A stretch of DNA of 64,000 bases from Macellibacteroides fermentans (GTDB lineage Bacteria > Bacteroidota > Bacteroidia > Bacteroidales > Tannerellaceae). The position numbers and the translations under genes are program-made. How positions within the stretch are numbered: position 1 is the stretch's first letter; each line of letters starts with the position of its first letter. Positions 29,347 to 37,933 of this stretch are shown here, piece by piece. The DNA is taken from the NCBI RefSeq assembly GCF_013409575.1, contig NZ_JACCCY010000002.1, positions 372,001 to 436,000 on the forward strand, written 5' to 3'. The notes beneath the pieces were generated by a model that made no database searches, had not been told where the DNA came from, and worked only from the letters and a program-made list of their open reading frames with translations.

Positions 29347-30375
29347 ATGATTCAAAATAACAAAGAGTTGCAGCAAGCATACTCACTTTCCGGAGCTTTT
29401 ACTCTTGCGTTGCGTTTAGTGGTTGGTTGGACCTATTTTTCTGCATTCTGGAGAAGGTTGATCCTCGATAACAAATTAATCGCCGATGAGGCAGGATACA
29501 TTGGAGAAAAATTCAATCACTTTTTGCCAAACGCGTTGGGTATAAAGCCAATTATAGAATATTTAGTTTCCAACCCGGAATCACTTTGGTGGGCTATGGT
29601 ACTTTTTACAGTTGTGGAGGCGATTGTAGGGCTATTTGTTATGCTGGGTTTATTTACCCGTCTCATGAGTTTGGGAGTTTTGGCACTTGCTACCGGCATT
29701 TTACTTGGCTCAGGATGGTTGGGAACCACCTGCCTTGATGAATGGCAGATCGGAATTTTGGGTATGGCAACCGGATTCTCAATCTATTTTACAGGCGGAG
29801 GTGTATATTCGATGGATCACGTCTTATTCAGGAAGTCTGCCATGCGCCAATCCAGTTGGTTCGCATGGATCGGATCGGGTGTGTTGCCTATATCTTCTAA
29901 AGTCTTAAACCGGATTATTCTTGCTGGATCTGTAGCCATATTAGGTATGACGTTGTTTACCAATCAGTATTTCCATAATGGTGTATGGGGTGAGTTGCAT
30001 AATAAGTCCGTAAAACCCGTTGTGGAGATATCTGACGCAAAATTGGATAGTAGACAACTTACGTTTACAGTTTACAGAGTGGAAGGTGCTGATGTATACG
30101 GTTCATTTCTTATCGGGATTGAATTAAAAGATAAGGATGGTAACAGTCTGATTAGAAAGGATGGGGCCGATTTATCGAAATTTCAGGAATTAGATATAAA
30201 AAACCGATACGTTGCTAAAGTTAAACCCGGAAAACACAGCTTGATTATTCCTCTGGGGAGTAAAGCCGAAATCAGTATTGCCGATGATTTATTCAACACC
30301 TTGCCAAAAGGAGAATATAGCCTGATTCTTACAGATATTAGTGGCATTACATGGACTCAAACAATACTTAATTAA
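29347..30375 (+). CDS. DoxX/DoxD-like membrane protein with C-terminal DoxA-like domain
   Basis: A 342-residue protein with four to five membrane spans over residues ~15-215 (W-W-A-M-V-L-F-T-V-V-E-A, L-G-V-L-A-L-A-T-G-I-L-L-G-S-G), resembling the DoxD subunit of thiosulfate:quinone oxidoreductase. A soluble C-terminal region (residues ~225-342) resembles the DoxA subunit, so it is a natural DoxD-DoxA fusion as found in other Bacteroidetes. The catalytic role in this group is not established. It is monocistronic with a strong terminator 22 bp after the stop. Confidence 0.75.
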   Translation: MIQNNKELQQAYSLSGAFTLALRLVVGWTYFSAFWRRLILDNKLIADEAGYIGEKFNHFLPNALGIKPIIEYLVSNPESLWWAMVLFTVVEAIVGLFVMLGLFTRLMSLGVLALATGILLGSGWLGTTCLDEWQIGILGMATGFSIYFTGGGVYSMDHVLFRKSAMRQSSWFAWIGSGVLPISSKVLNRIILAGSVAILGMTLFTNQYFHNGVWGELHNKSVKPVVEISDAKLDSRQLTFTVYRVEGADVYGSFLIGIELKDKDGNSLIRKDGADLSKFQELDIKNRYVAKVKPGKHSLIIPLGSKAEISIADDLFNTLPKGEYSLILTDISGITWTQTILN

Positions 30376-30396
30376 GGATTGGCAAGTATAGTAAAG

Positions 30397-30435
30397 GATA
30401 TCAGAAGCGTTTTTAAAGGCTTCTGATATCTTTTT
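30397..30435 (+). terminator. Intrinsic terminator after the DoxX-like gene
   Basis: Perfect 12-bp stem GATATCAGAAGC / GCTTCTGATATC with a 10-base loop, followed by TTTTTG. It sits between convergent genes. Confidence 0.9.
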
Positions 30436-30449
30436 GTTATAAATTCAGC

Positions 30450-31076
30450 TTATTTTATGTGTGATTTGCGTGCAATCATCCGTATGATGGCCGATTCTCC
30501 GCTATGTCCGATGCCTTCTGAAAGAGTTGTTATACATTTTTCAAGTTTGATAATTTCCATATCCTGAAATATCGTTGACAGCTCATCTTCAGAGAATAAC
30601 ATATCAATATCTTTGGGTCCTCCTGCCGATTCATTTTGTTTTTGATATTCACGTTGCTCCTTGCTAAAACCCTCAAACAAAACATACCCTCCTGTTTTCA
30701 AGAATGGTAGCAGCCTCCTGAAAAATTCTGTTTTGTTTTCTTTAGGTATATGGGCATATATCAAGGCTATAACATCAAATTGTGAAGGTCTGTATTCAAC
30801 CGAATCAAAGCTTGCAATCTGGTAGTTTATGTTTACATTCTGTTGATTGGCTAATTTTATGGCTTTGTTCCAACCCTCTTTACTTAAATCGAATGCTTCT
30901 ACTTTCCATCCGCATTGGGCGGCATATACAGCATTTCGGCCTTCTCCTTCGGCAGGTAATAAAATCGTGCCGATAGGATGTTTAATAATATACTCTTTAA
31001 AAAATGCATTCGGATTCGTTCCGTAAATATATTTTCCGTCGCGGTATCTATCATCCCAGAAATTACTCATATCCAT
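30450..31076 (-). CDS. Class I SAM-dependent methyltransferase (TehB/thiopurine-like)
   Basis: A 208-residue Rossmann-fold methyltransferase. The start M-D-M-S-N-F-W-D-D-R-Y and the SAM-binding motif I, here L-L-P-A-E-G-E-G-R-N-A-V-Y-A-A, resemble the TehB-like group, in which the usual D-x-G-C-G-E-G-R-N is altered to P-A-E-G-E-G. Motif II (K-V-E-A-F-D-L-S) and post-I (F-D-V-I-A-L-I-Y-A-H) are present. Substrate unknown; the family includes detoxifying S- or metalloid-methyltransferases. It is convergent with the DoxX-like gene. Confidence 0.82.
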   Translation of the reverse strand: MDMSNFWDDRYRDGKYIYGTNPNAFFKEYIIKHPIGTILLPAEGEGRNAVYAAQCGWKVEAFDLSKEGWNKAIKLANQQNVNINYQIASFDSVEYRPSQFDVIALIYAHIPKENKTEFFRRLLPFLKTGGYVLFEGFSKEQREYQKQNESAGGPKDIDMLFSEDELSTIFQDMEIIKLEKCITTLSEGIGHSGESAIIRMIARKSHIK

Positions 31077-31142
31077 TCAATTTAAATGATAACAATCCAA
31101 AGTTACATAATAATTTGGATTTTCTCTTTAATGGCTTTGTGC

Positions 31143-32264
31143 TTACTGCTGGTCTTTTTGAAAATATTCTGAAGGTGTCATTCCCGTAATCAGTCGGAAG
31201 TTACGTAAAGCCGTTGCGCGTGAACGATAACCTGCATCAAAAAATGCATCCTGAAAGTTTACCGGTTGCTTTGCTTTAATCTGGTTAAGAAAATCTTTTA
31301 TACGCAGATGGTTTATGTAAGCGGTATAGCTTTCGTATCCATTGTCCTGTATTACCTGATTCAGGGTTGTACGGTTGGTACAAAGAGCCTGCGCAAGCGT
31401 ATTAAGAGATAAGTCGGGATCCCGCCAGGCAAAAGTATTTTCCATATAGGCATTCAATCTGTCGATCAGAATTGTGTTCTTCACTTTGGTGAATGATTCT
31501 GTACAAGGAGCAGATGGCTCTTCCTCTTTTTGTATGACTGTCTCCGTCACAACGGGTTTTCTTATTAAGCGTACAAACAGTTCCATATAAGCTATATAAA
31601 GGCTGCATCCCACACTTACGTAATAGTAAAGTGAACGAATAATTGGATTTTCGAAAGTTAATACAAGAATGTATGCCAATGTATTAAGTGAAAGTGTAAA
31701 GACATACTTTCTTATCCATACGTAATCCGTGTTGTTATATCGACGGGTGTATGGGATAAAAAATATAAATAGAATAGGCATAAAGATTAAAAATGCAAGC
31801 GTAAAGCGGAAAAGTACATCGAAATTTCCGATATGAGAAACCATATCAAGAAGAGTGTTGTAGGGGGTATATTTTATGTTTGCCCAAAGGGAGATCTTGT
31901 ATGTAACCAGTATGAAAAGACAGGGAGAATACAGTTTAAGTATCCGTCTAAAATTGAGCCATCCGGGTGAAATGACCTCAATGGGATACATAATGTAACT
32001 AATTACCATAAAGATCGCTACTACCAACATCGGGACGGATACTATTAATTGGGGTACTTCTCCGTTTATAAGATTTATGAAACGTGTTGTATAGCTGATG
32101 ACCGAAAACATAATGATGCAAGAGAGAATGACTCGTGATCGTTCTCCGTCTTTACGACGAAAAAAGAGCAACAGAGAGGCAAGCAGATAGACCAATGCTG
32201 CCGAAAAAGTAAAAATTGTAGCTAAATTTATATATTGCATTATTTTTTTATAGTTTTGACGCAA
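31143..32264 (-). CDS. Membrane-anchored AraC-family transcriptional regulator
   Basis: A 373-residue protein with about seven hydrophobic spans over residues 10-225 and a C-terminal AraC-type DNA-binding domain over residues ~265-370. The HTH includes L-S-L-N-T-L-A-Q-A-L-C-T-N-R-T-T-L-N-Q and D-A-F-F-D-A-G-Y-R-S-R-A-T-A-L-R-N-F-R, ending M-T-P-S-E-Y-F. This 7TM-AraC layout is frequent in Bacteroidetes and suggests direct coupling of a membrane signal to transcription. Its ligand and targets are unknown; it is divergent from the six-hairpin glycosidase gene. Confidence 0.88.
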   Translation of the reverse strand: MRQNYKKIMQYINLATIFTFSAALVYLLASLLLFFRRKDGERSRVILSCIIMFSVISYTTRFINLINGEVPQLIVSVPMLVVAIFMVISYIMYPIEVISPGWLNFRRILKLYSPCLFILVTYKISLWANIKYTPYNTLLDMVSHIGNFDVLFRFTLAFLIFMPILFIFFIPYTRRYNNTDYVWIRKYVFTLSLNTLAYILVLTFENPIIRSLYYYVSVGCSLYIAYMELFVRLIRKPVVTETVIQKEEEPSAPCTESFTKVKNTILIDRLNAYMENTFAWRDPDLSLNTLAQALCTNRTTLNQVIQDNGYESYTAYINHLRIKDFLNQIKAKQPVNFQDAFFDAGYRSRATALRNFRLITGMTPSEYFQKDQQ

Positions 32265-32731
32265 ATATATAAAAAAATCTCTTTTGTTAACTAAATATTT
32301 AGATTACATATCTCATGAATAAAAAAGGGGGAAATCCCTTACGAGTTTTCCCCCTTAAAATGACTAAATGTGTCCAGACCATTTATCCAAGATACTTTGG
32401 TTGCTTCGGTTTAGAGTAAAAAAATCAGTATCTAGAAATTGATGAATCATTTTTTCTGGATTCTTTTCATTGATATCGGCTTTTCATTGGGTATTCGATT
32501 CAGTTTTTTGTTATGTGTATTTGATGTGCAAATCTATGGATAACTCATTTACTGCATGTGCTATTTTTACAAATTTGATGTATCAAATTTACAATTTCTG
32601 GCATTAAGTTGTAATTTTTGGACTTTTTTATGTAATAAATAGGAACGATATCATACAAAAAGGAAATAGTACATATATTTGAAAATAATTAATAACTTTG
32701 CTCTCATCTAATACGAAATTATGAAACGATT
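32265..32731. other. Gene-poor 467-bp divergent region with orphan terminator and palindrome
   Basis: No convincing gene is visible. It contains a hairpin whose T-run lies on the minus strand (32321-32356), and a near-perfect palindrome AAATTTGAT-GT-ATCAAATTT (32571-32590) that looks like an operator. A TAACTTTG box at 32693-32700 precedes the plus-strand glycosidase. A short minus-strand frame just before the terminator encodes about 28 residues from M-I-H-Q-F-L-D-T-D-F-F to K-W-S-G-H-I, with no recognised family. Confidence 0.5.
32321..32356 (-). terminator. Orphan intrinsic terminator on the minus strand
   Basis: 10-bp stem AAGGGGGAAA / TTTCCCCCTT; read on the minus strand it is followed by TTTTATT. 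The nearest minus-strand gene starts below it, so it must end a transcript that begins between it and 32731, where no annotated gene exists, or insulate the AraC gene from upstream transcription. Confidence 0.65.
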
Positions 32732-34792
32732 ATGAACACAAAAGTTTTAAATAGGCTTTACTTTAATAGCAGATCTATTAATTTATTTTTATTTCTCAGC
32801 ATTTTTTGTTCATTGGGGTTGAATGCTTCAGATAAGTATAATGATAAAAGGGTTAATAATTGTCGTTGGAACTTAAACTCCGAAGGTGGAATTTCATGGA
32901 TTGTAAACAAGGATAAGTACCCTCATACCGATCATATTGAAATGAGTGGGAAACGGGTGTCGGTTGTATTGCGCTATGGAGTGAATCAAGATCAGGAGTT
33001 TGAACTTAATAAGAGCTTGATATGGCCTCTACTTAGAACAATTCCTAATAATACGCATGCAAGTCTGATGCGAAGATTTAATTGGAATCCATTGAATATG
33101 GTTCTGGTGAATGGCAAGTCTCTGGATAATGAAAAGGTGGAACAGATTACTTTGGATGGCCTTTTGAGGGTAGAAAGTTTTTTTACTATGGGAGGAAAAG
33201 GAAACCTAAAATTAATCAGAGAATATTTTCCATCTGTAGATAAACCTGCTTTAGTTGAACTCTATCGTATCATTAATCCGGAAAAAAGCAGTGTGACTGT
33301 AGAAATTCCATCCAGTTTGTCGGTTATAGAAACACTTCGAGATGAAGGTGTAGATGGAAGTTACCGGTTGGCAACAGCAGTTAACCGAAACGGGAGCTAT
33401 CATTTAGCCGGTGGAGATACATTACTTTTTACAGGATATATCGCTGCGTACAAAATGAATGATCCTATTGAAAAGATTGATGGAGAGGTGGAAAAACAAA
33501 AGAGAGTGGAATTAATTAGTTTTTTGAAGAGTAATTTAGTGTTGGAAACCCCAAATGACACCATTAACCGCATGTTTGCTTTTTCGAAAATAAGAGCTTG
33601 TGAGAGTATTTTTGAAACAAAAGGAGGACCGCTTCACGGTCCGGGTGGCGAATCATATTATGCTGCTATCTGGGCAAACGACCAGGCCGAATACGTAAAT
33701 CCTTATTTCCCTTTTGTCGGTTATGCCTACGGAAACAAATCTGCACTGAATTCGTTCATGCATTTTTCCCGTTTTATGAATGAAGAATGGAAACCAATAC
33801 CAAGTTCCATTATTGCAGAAGGTCTGGATATTTGGAATGGCGCCGGCGATAGGGGAGATGCTGCTATGATTGCATACGGTGCATCCCGCTATGCATTGGC
33901 AAGCGGTAAACCGGATGAAGCTGATAAACTTTGGCCATTGATTGAGTGGTGTCTTACCTATTGCAACAGGAACCTTAATAAAGAGGGGGTGGTTCTTTCT
34001 GATACGGATGAGCTGGAGAATCGTTTTCCAAGTGGTGATGCAAATTTGTGCACCTCTTCTTTATACTATGATGCTTTACTTTCGGCGGCCTATCTTTGTG
34101 ATAATATGGGAAAGCCAGCGGTGAGTAAGCGTTACAGGAAACAGGCTGCAATTTTAAGGGAGTCAATTGAAGCTTATTTTGGAGCAACAGTGGAAGGCTT
34201 TGATACCTATGCATATTTTAAAGGAAACGATGTGCTCCGCTCGTGGATTTGTATCCCATTAACGGTAGGTATCAATGAACGTGCTGATGCTACGATTAAG
34301 GCCCTGTTTTCGCCGCGTTTGTGGACAGAGAATGGATTGCTTACACAAGCCGGAAGCAATACTTTTTGGGATAGGTCCACGCTTTATGCATTGAGAGGTG
34401 TTTATACGGTAGGGGCTACTAAACTGGCAACAGATTATTTAAATTATTACTCGAAAACCAGGTTGCTGGGAGAGCATGTCCCTTACGCTATTGAAGCGTG
34501 GCCCGAAGGAGGGCAGAGACACTTATCTGCAGAAAGTGGCTTGTTTGGAAGAGTTATAACCGAAGGATTGTTTGGAATCCGTCCCACAGGTTTTAAATCG
34601 TTTATAGTTACACCAAGACTGCCGGAAGAATGGGATAGAATGGCTTTAAGGCGGGTAAATGCCTTTGATACAAGCTTTGATATAGAAGTAAAACGTTTGA
34701 AAAATAAATGGTTGGAAGTTACATTTATTGAAGGAGGGAAAACCCGGATAAGCAAAATTAAGGATGGTGCATCCTTACAGTGTAAGTTTTAA
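32732..34792 (+). CDS. Secreted six-hairpin glycosidase-like protein
   Basis: A 686-residue secreted protein with a signal peptide (L-F-L-S-I-F-C-S-L-G-L-N-A-S). Residues ~40-270 form an all-beta N-terminal part, and residues ~280-620 an (alpha/alpha)6 barrel of the six-hairpin glycosidase superfamily, with G-G-P-L-H-G-P-G-G-E-S-Y-Y-A-A-I-W-A-N-D-Q-style active-site sequence near residue 300. The barrel closes with W-P-E-G-G-Q-R-H-L-S-A-E-S near 590 and a C-terminal sandwich (I-V-T-P-R-L-P-E-E-W) follows. Acidic residues in A-N-D-Q-A-E and A-E-S are candidates for catalysis. The exact GH family is not recognised. Likely promoter box TAACTTTG at 32693-32700. Confidence 0.72.
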   Translation: MNTKVLNRLYFNSRSINLFLFLSIFCSLGLNASDKYNDKRVNNCRWNLNSEGGISWIVNKDKYPHTDHIEMSGKRVSVVLRYGVNQDQEFELNKSLIWPLLRTIPNNTHASLMRRFNWNPLNMVLVNGKSLDNEKVEQITLDGLLRVESFFTMGGKGNLKLIREYFPSVDKPALVELYRIINPEKSSVTVEIPSSLSVIETLRDEGVDGSYRLATAVNRNGSYHLAGGDTLLFTGYIAAYKMNDPIEKIDGEVEKQKRVELISFLKSNLVLETPNDTINRMFAFSKIRACESIFETKGGPLHGPGGESYYAAIWANDQAEYVNPYFPFVGYAYGNKSALNSFMHFSRFMNEEWKPIPSSIIAEGLDIWNGAGDRGDAAMIAYGASRYALASGKPDEADKLWPLIEWCLTYCNRNLNKEGVVLSDTDELENRFPSGDANLCTSSLYYDALLSAAYLCDNMGKPAVSKRYRKQAAILRESIEAYFGATVEGFDTYAYFKGNDVLRSWICIPLTVGINERADATIKALFSPRLWTENGLLTQAGSNTFWDRSTLYALRGVYTVGATKLATDYLNYYSKTRLLGEHVPYAIEAWPEGGQRHLSAESGLFGRVITEGLFGIRPTGFKSFIVTPRLPEEWDRMALRRVNAFDTSFDIEVKRLKNKWLEVTFIEGGKTRISKIKDGASLQCKF

Positions 34793-34840
34793 TTAAGGTT
34801 GTCTGATAGATTTATTGTATGATCTGTAAAAGTATATAAA

Positions 34841-35140
34841 ATGAAAGAATGCCCAAATTGCCATGAAGAAATGGAAGACAGCTATGATCTGTGTTGGAAT
34901 TGCAATTACAGTATTATTGAGAAAAAAGTTGTAAAGATTACAGAGACCGAAGAGGGAGACCGTGATATAAATTGCATTCGTTGCAATATATCCCTTAAAT
35001 ACGCAGGGAAATATAAGTTTCACGAAGGAGGTACACCCGGATTCTTTGGCAATTTTTTTGAATTATTTGTCAACCGTGAATCCTTCGAACTGTATGTATG
35101 TCCCCGGTGTGGTAAAGTAGAATTCTATACTTCTGTTTGA
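34841..35140 (+). CDS. Small double zinc-ribbon protein
   Basis: A 99-residue cytoplasmic protein with four cysteine pairs: C-P-N-C-H and C-W-N-C-N in residues 4-25, then C-I-R-C-N near 47 and C-P-R-C-G near 88, forming two zinc ribbons. The middle (Y-K-F-H-E-G-G-T-P-G-F-F-G) is glycine-rich. Such proteins are common and uncharacterised. It follows the glycosidase by 48 bp on the same strand and may be cotranscribed. Confidence 0.7.
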   Translation: MKECPNCHEEMEDSYDLCWNCNYSIIEKKVVKITETEEGDRDINCIRCNISLKYAGKYKFHEGGTPGFFGNFFELFVNRESFELYVCPRCGKVEFYTSV

Positions 35141-35156
35141 GAAATAATTAAACTGT

Positions 35157-35546
35157 TTAAGCCAGGATTTCAATGTAGTTGCCTTCCGGGTCAAGCACAA
35201 CACTTTCGTAGTATCCATCACCTGATGTTCTGGGTTCTCCTTCAATAACGTAGCCATCCTTACGGAAACGCTCGGTAAGGGTGTTTACAGTCTCTTTGCT
35301 ACCTACGCTGATGGTAAGGTGGGCAATACCCATTTTAAATCCTCTTTTTGAAAGATTATCTGCTATTTCCGGCCGATGCATTAGCTCGATGCGACATCCA
35401 CTTTCGTTGAATGTAATAAAATAAGAGGTAAACTTCTTTTGCGGATTGAAGTATTTCTCTCCTGAAGTAGTATTAAAGTAGGTAAGATAAAACTGTCTCA
35501 TTTTATCTATATCTTCTACCCATATTCCAATATGATCTATTTTCAT
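35157..35546 (-). CDS. VOC (glyoxalase/bleomycin resistance) family protein
   Basis: A 129-residue two-repeat VOC fold. Metal-ligand positions are visible: His4 in M-K-I-D-H-I-G-I-W, a Glu in C-R-I-E-L-M, His in I-A-H-L-T-I and the C-terminal Glu in G-N-Y-I-E-I. The ending L-D-P-E-G-N-Y-I-E-I is typical of lactoylglutathione lyase-like proteins. Substrate unknown; monocistronic and divergent from the fucosidase. Confidence 0.85.
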   Translation of the reverse strand: MKIDHIGIWVEDIDKMRQFYLTYFNTTSGEKYFNPQKKFTSYFITFNESGCRIELMHRPEIADNLSKRGFKMGIAHLTISVGSKETVNTLTERFRKDGYVIEGEPRTSGDGYYESVVLDPEGNYIEILA

Positions 35547-35684
35547 GGCTTGTTTTTTTACGGATTGTGGTTATCCCTTGAACAAAGATAGGAGCAAGAG
35601 TTTGAATAAACAAAGATATTGCTTTTTATTATTTTGTACCTTTGCTTACGATAAGTAAACTATTTAATCCTAAAAAAAGAGAAA

Positions 35685-37103
35685 ATGCAAATGAAATTTA
35701 TATCACGAAAGCATGTAACCCTGCTTGTTATGAGCTTGTTACTTGTCTCGTCTTCGTATCAGGCAAAAGCACAACAAGGCTTTGTGCATGAAAGCTCTAC
35801 CGAATATCAATGGCCCGAAGAAAAAGGTGTTTTAAAGAAATTGGATGCCTGGCAAGATCAGAAATTTGGTGTACTGTTTCATTGGGGGTTGTATTCCATT
35901 CCGGGTATTGTTGAATCATGGTCTATCTGTTCTGAAGATGTTGACTGGATTCCAAGAGATAGTACAATTGCATATGAAGATTACAAAAGAGATTATTATA
36001 ATCTGATTCATAAATTCAACCCAACAGAGTTTAATCCGGATCAATGGGCCGAAATTGCTAAAGCGGCAGGAATGAAATATATGATTTTTACGACTAAACA
36101 TCATGATGGATTTAATCTGTTTGATACAAAGCAGACAGATTTCTCTGTTATGAACAGTGCATTTAAGGATAATGCCAGAGCCAATGTTGCCAAGTATGTG
36201 TTTGATGCATTCCGAAAAAAGGATTTTATGATTGGTGCCTATTTTTCGAAACCCGACTGGCACAGTGAATATTATTGGTGGCCCAGATATGCTACTCCCA
36301 ACAGAAATGTAAATTACAAAATAGAAAGACATCCTGAGCGTTGGGAGTCATTTCAGAAATTTACCTATAATCAGATTGAAGAGTTGATGAGTGGGTATGG
36401 ATCTTTCGATATCCTTTGGCTAGATGGAGGTTGGGTTGCTGCTCCAAGACAGGATATTAAAATGGACTCAATTGCAAAAATGGCACGTTCGCATCAGCCG
36501 GATCTGCTCATTGTTGATCGTACCATACATGGAAAATATGAGAACTATCTTACCCCGGAGCGGGCTATTCCCGATAAACAATTACCATTTCCATGGGAAA
36601 GCTGTATTACATTAAGTTCTGATTGGGGATGGGTGCCGAATGCTAAGTTTAAATCGGCCAACGATGTAATAGCTCTTTTAGTTGAAGTAACAGCAAAAGG
36701 AGGAAGTCTATTGTTGGGCGTGGGCCCAACACCAACTGGTATTATTGAGCCAGAAGTAGAAAGAATTTTACGTGAAATCGGAGGGTGGTTAAAAGTTAAT
36801 GGTGAGGGAATTTATAACACCCGTATTACCCCTGTTTACCACGCAAGTAATGTTTGGTTTAGCGCCAGTAAGGATGGATCCAAACTTTATGCACACTACA
36901 TCCCATCCAAAGATACGGATATGCCGGATACAATTGAGTGGGAAAATAATATTCCTGCAAAGAATAGTTCAGTCTTATTACTTAAGACCGGCGAAAAGTT
37001 GAAATGGAGCCGTAACGGAAATAAAATAAAGGTAAATTTGTCTCGTAAAGCCAAACAACTTAATGAACCTCTGGTCTTTGTCTTTAATATAGAGAAAAAA
37101 TAA
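35685..37103 (+). CDS. GH29 alpha-L-fucosidase, secreted
   Basis: A 472-residue retaining alpha-L-fucosidase of glycoside hydrolase family 29. The signal peptide ends S-Y-Q-A-K-A. In the barrel, F-H-W-G-L-Y-S (near 65), T-T-K-H-H-D-G-F (His139-His140) and the nucleophile Asp247 in F-D-I-L-W-L-D-G-G-W are intact. A C-terminal beta-sandwich follows (residues ~370-472). The general acid is not obvious, as usual in this family. A TACCTTTG box at 35637-35644 is a likely -7 element. It probably trims fucose from host or plant glycans in the periplasm. Confidence 0.93.
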   Translation: MQMKFISRKHVTLLVMSLLLVSSSYQAKAQQGFVHESSTEYQWPEEKGVLKKLDAWQDQKFGVLFHWGLYSIPGIVESWSICSEDVDWIPRDSTIAYEDYKRDYYNLIHKFNPTEFNPDQWAEIAKAAGMKYMIFTTKHHDGFNLFDTKQTDFSVMNSAFKDNARANVAKYVFDAFRKKDFMIGAYFSKPDWHSEYYWWPRYATPNRNVNYKIERHPERWESFQKFTYNQIEELMSGYGSFDILWLDGGWVAAPRQDIKMDSIAKMARSHQPDLLIVDRTIHGKYENYLTPERAIPDKQLPFPWESCITLSSDWGWVPNAKFKSANDVIALLVEVTAKGGSLLLGVGPTPTGIIEPEVERILREIGGWLKVNGEGIYNTRITPVYHASNVWFSASKDGSKLYAHYIPSKDTDMPDTIEWENNIPAKNSSVLLLKTGEKLKWSRNGNKIKVNLSRKAKQLNEPLVFVFNIEKK

Positions 37104-37185
37104 CCGGATATAATCTAAATGAATTAAATTGTATCCTGGTTGGAACTTGTTAGCATAAATATACTTCATCCAGAAGTATAGACTA

Positions 37186-37233
37186 AAAAAAAGGACAGAA
37201 GCGATGGTATGACTCATCACTTTTGTCCTTTTT
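37186..37233. terminator. Bidirectional terminator between the fucosidase and a lipoprotein gene
   Basis: AAAAAGGACA / TGTCCTTTTT outer stem continued by GAAGCGATG / CATCACTTT with small mismatches; A and T runs on both sides serve both convergent genes. A second small hairpin ATACTTC / GAAGTAT lies at 37161-37179. Confidence 0.85.
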
Positions 37234-37310
37234 ATTGACTCTTATTTTTTTTATGGCGGAAAGTCCTAACTAATATAGATTAAATGAATTCAGACTATAT
37301 GAGAAAACGT

Positions 37311-37769
37311 TTATTCCTCAGACTTAACAAGGGTATATAAGTAGGCTGTTTTTGTACAGTCTTGAATTGCAAGTGTATCTCCCTTTATATATACCGGATA
37401 GGCTGGATTTGTTTCATAGAAAGCATCCATTAGGAATGCTTCGTAGCCTGCTCCTGTGTCGGATTTACGCCAGTTCAGCTTACCTGGTTCACTTTTTCCA
37501 TCTTCAATCCAGATGTAATTGTCGCCGTCAAATTCAATGTATGTGTTTTCGAATTCACATAATTGGCTGTTGTTTTTACCACTAATCAGTTCCCACTTAC
37601 CCTTTACTAGATCTTTTATTTCAGGAAGAGATTTGTCTAGAAGACTCGTGTTAACAAGCTGCTTTGCCTTGTCTGAGTTTGTTTTATCTTCAGGTTTCAT
37701 CTGGCAACTTACACAGGAAAAGGATAAACAGATTAATAAAGAATTTACCGCAACTTTCAGGATAGTCAT
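37311..37769 (-). CDS. Hypothetical lipoprotein
   Basis: A 152-residue product when started at the ATG that begins M-T-I-L-K-V-A-V, giving a lipoprotein signal (L-S-F-S-C-V-S-C). The frame could extend 11 codons upstream, but that adds residues ahead of the signal. The mature part resembles a lipocalin-like small beta domain (V-K-G-K-W-E-L-I-S-G and Y-I-E-F-D-G-D-N-Y-I-W). Similar small lipoproteins are common in Bacteroidetes; function unknown. Confidence 0.65.
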   Translation of the reverse strand: MTILKVAVNSLLICLSFSCVSCQMKPEDKTNSDKAKQLVNTSLLDKSLPEIKDLVKGKWELISGKNNSQLCEFENTYIEFDGDNYIWIEDGKSEPGKLNWRKSDTGAGYEAFLMDAFYETNPAYPVYIKGDTLAIQDCTKTAYLYTLVKSEE

Positions 37770-37933
37770 ACTTATTAATATTATGTTATAATTACTTCCC
37801 AAATTTATATATTTATTATTTTTTAATCAATATCCTGTGCGTATTCTTTAGGCTTATTACACAATTATGTTCCAATGCTTCTATCTTGTATATTGAATCA
37901 TTACTTTTGTATCTTATTAATGAATGAACATAC

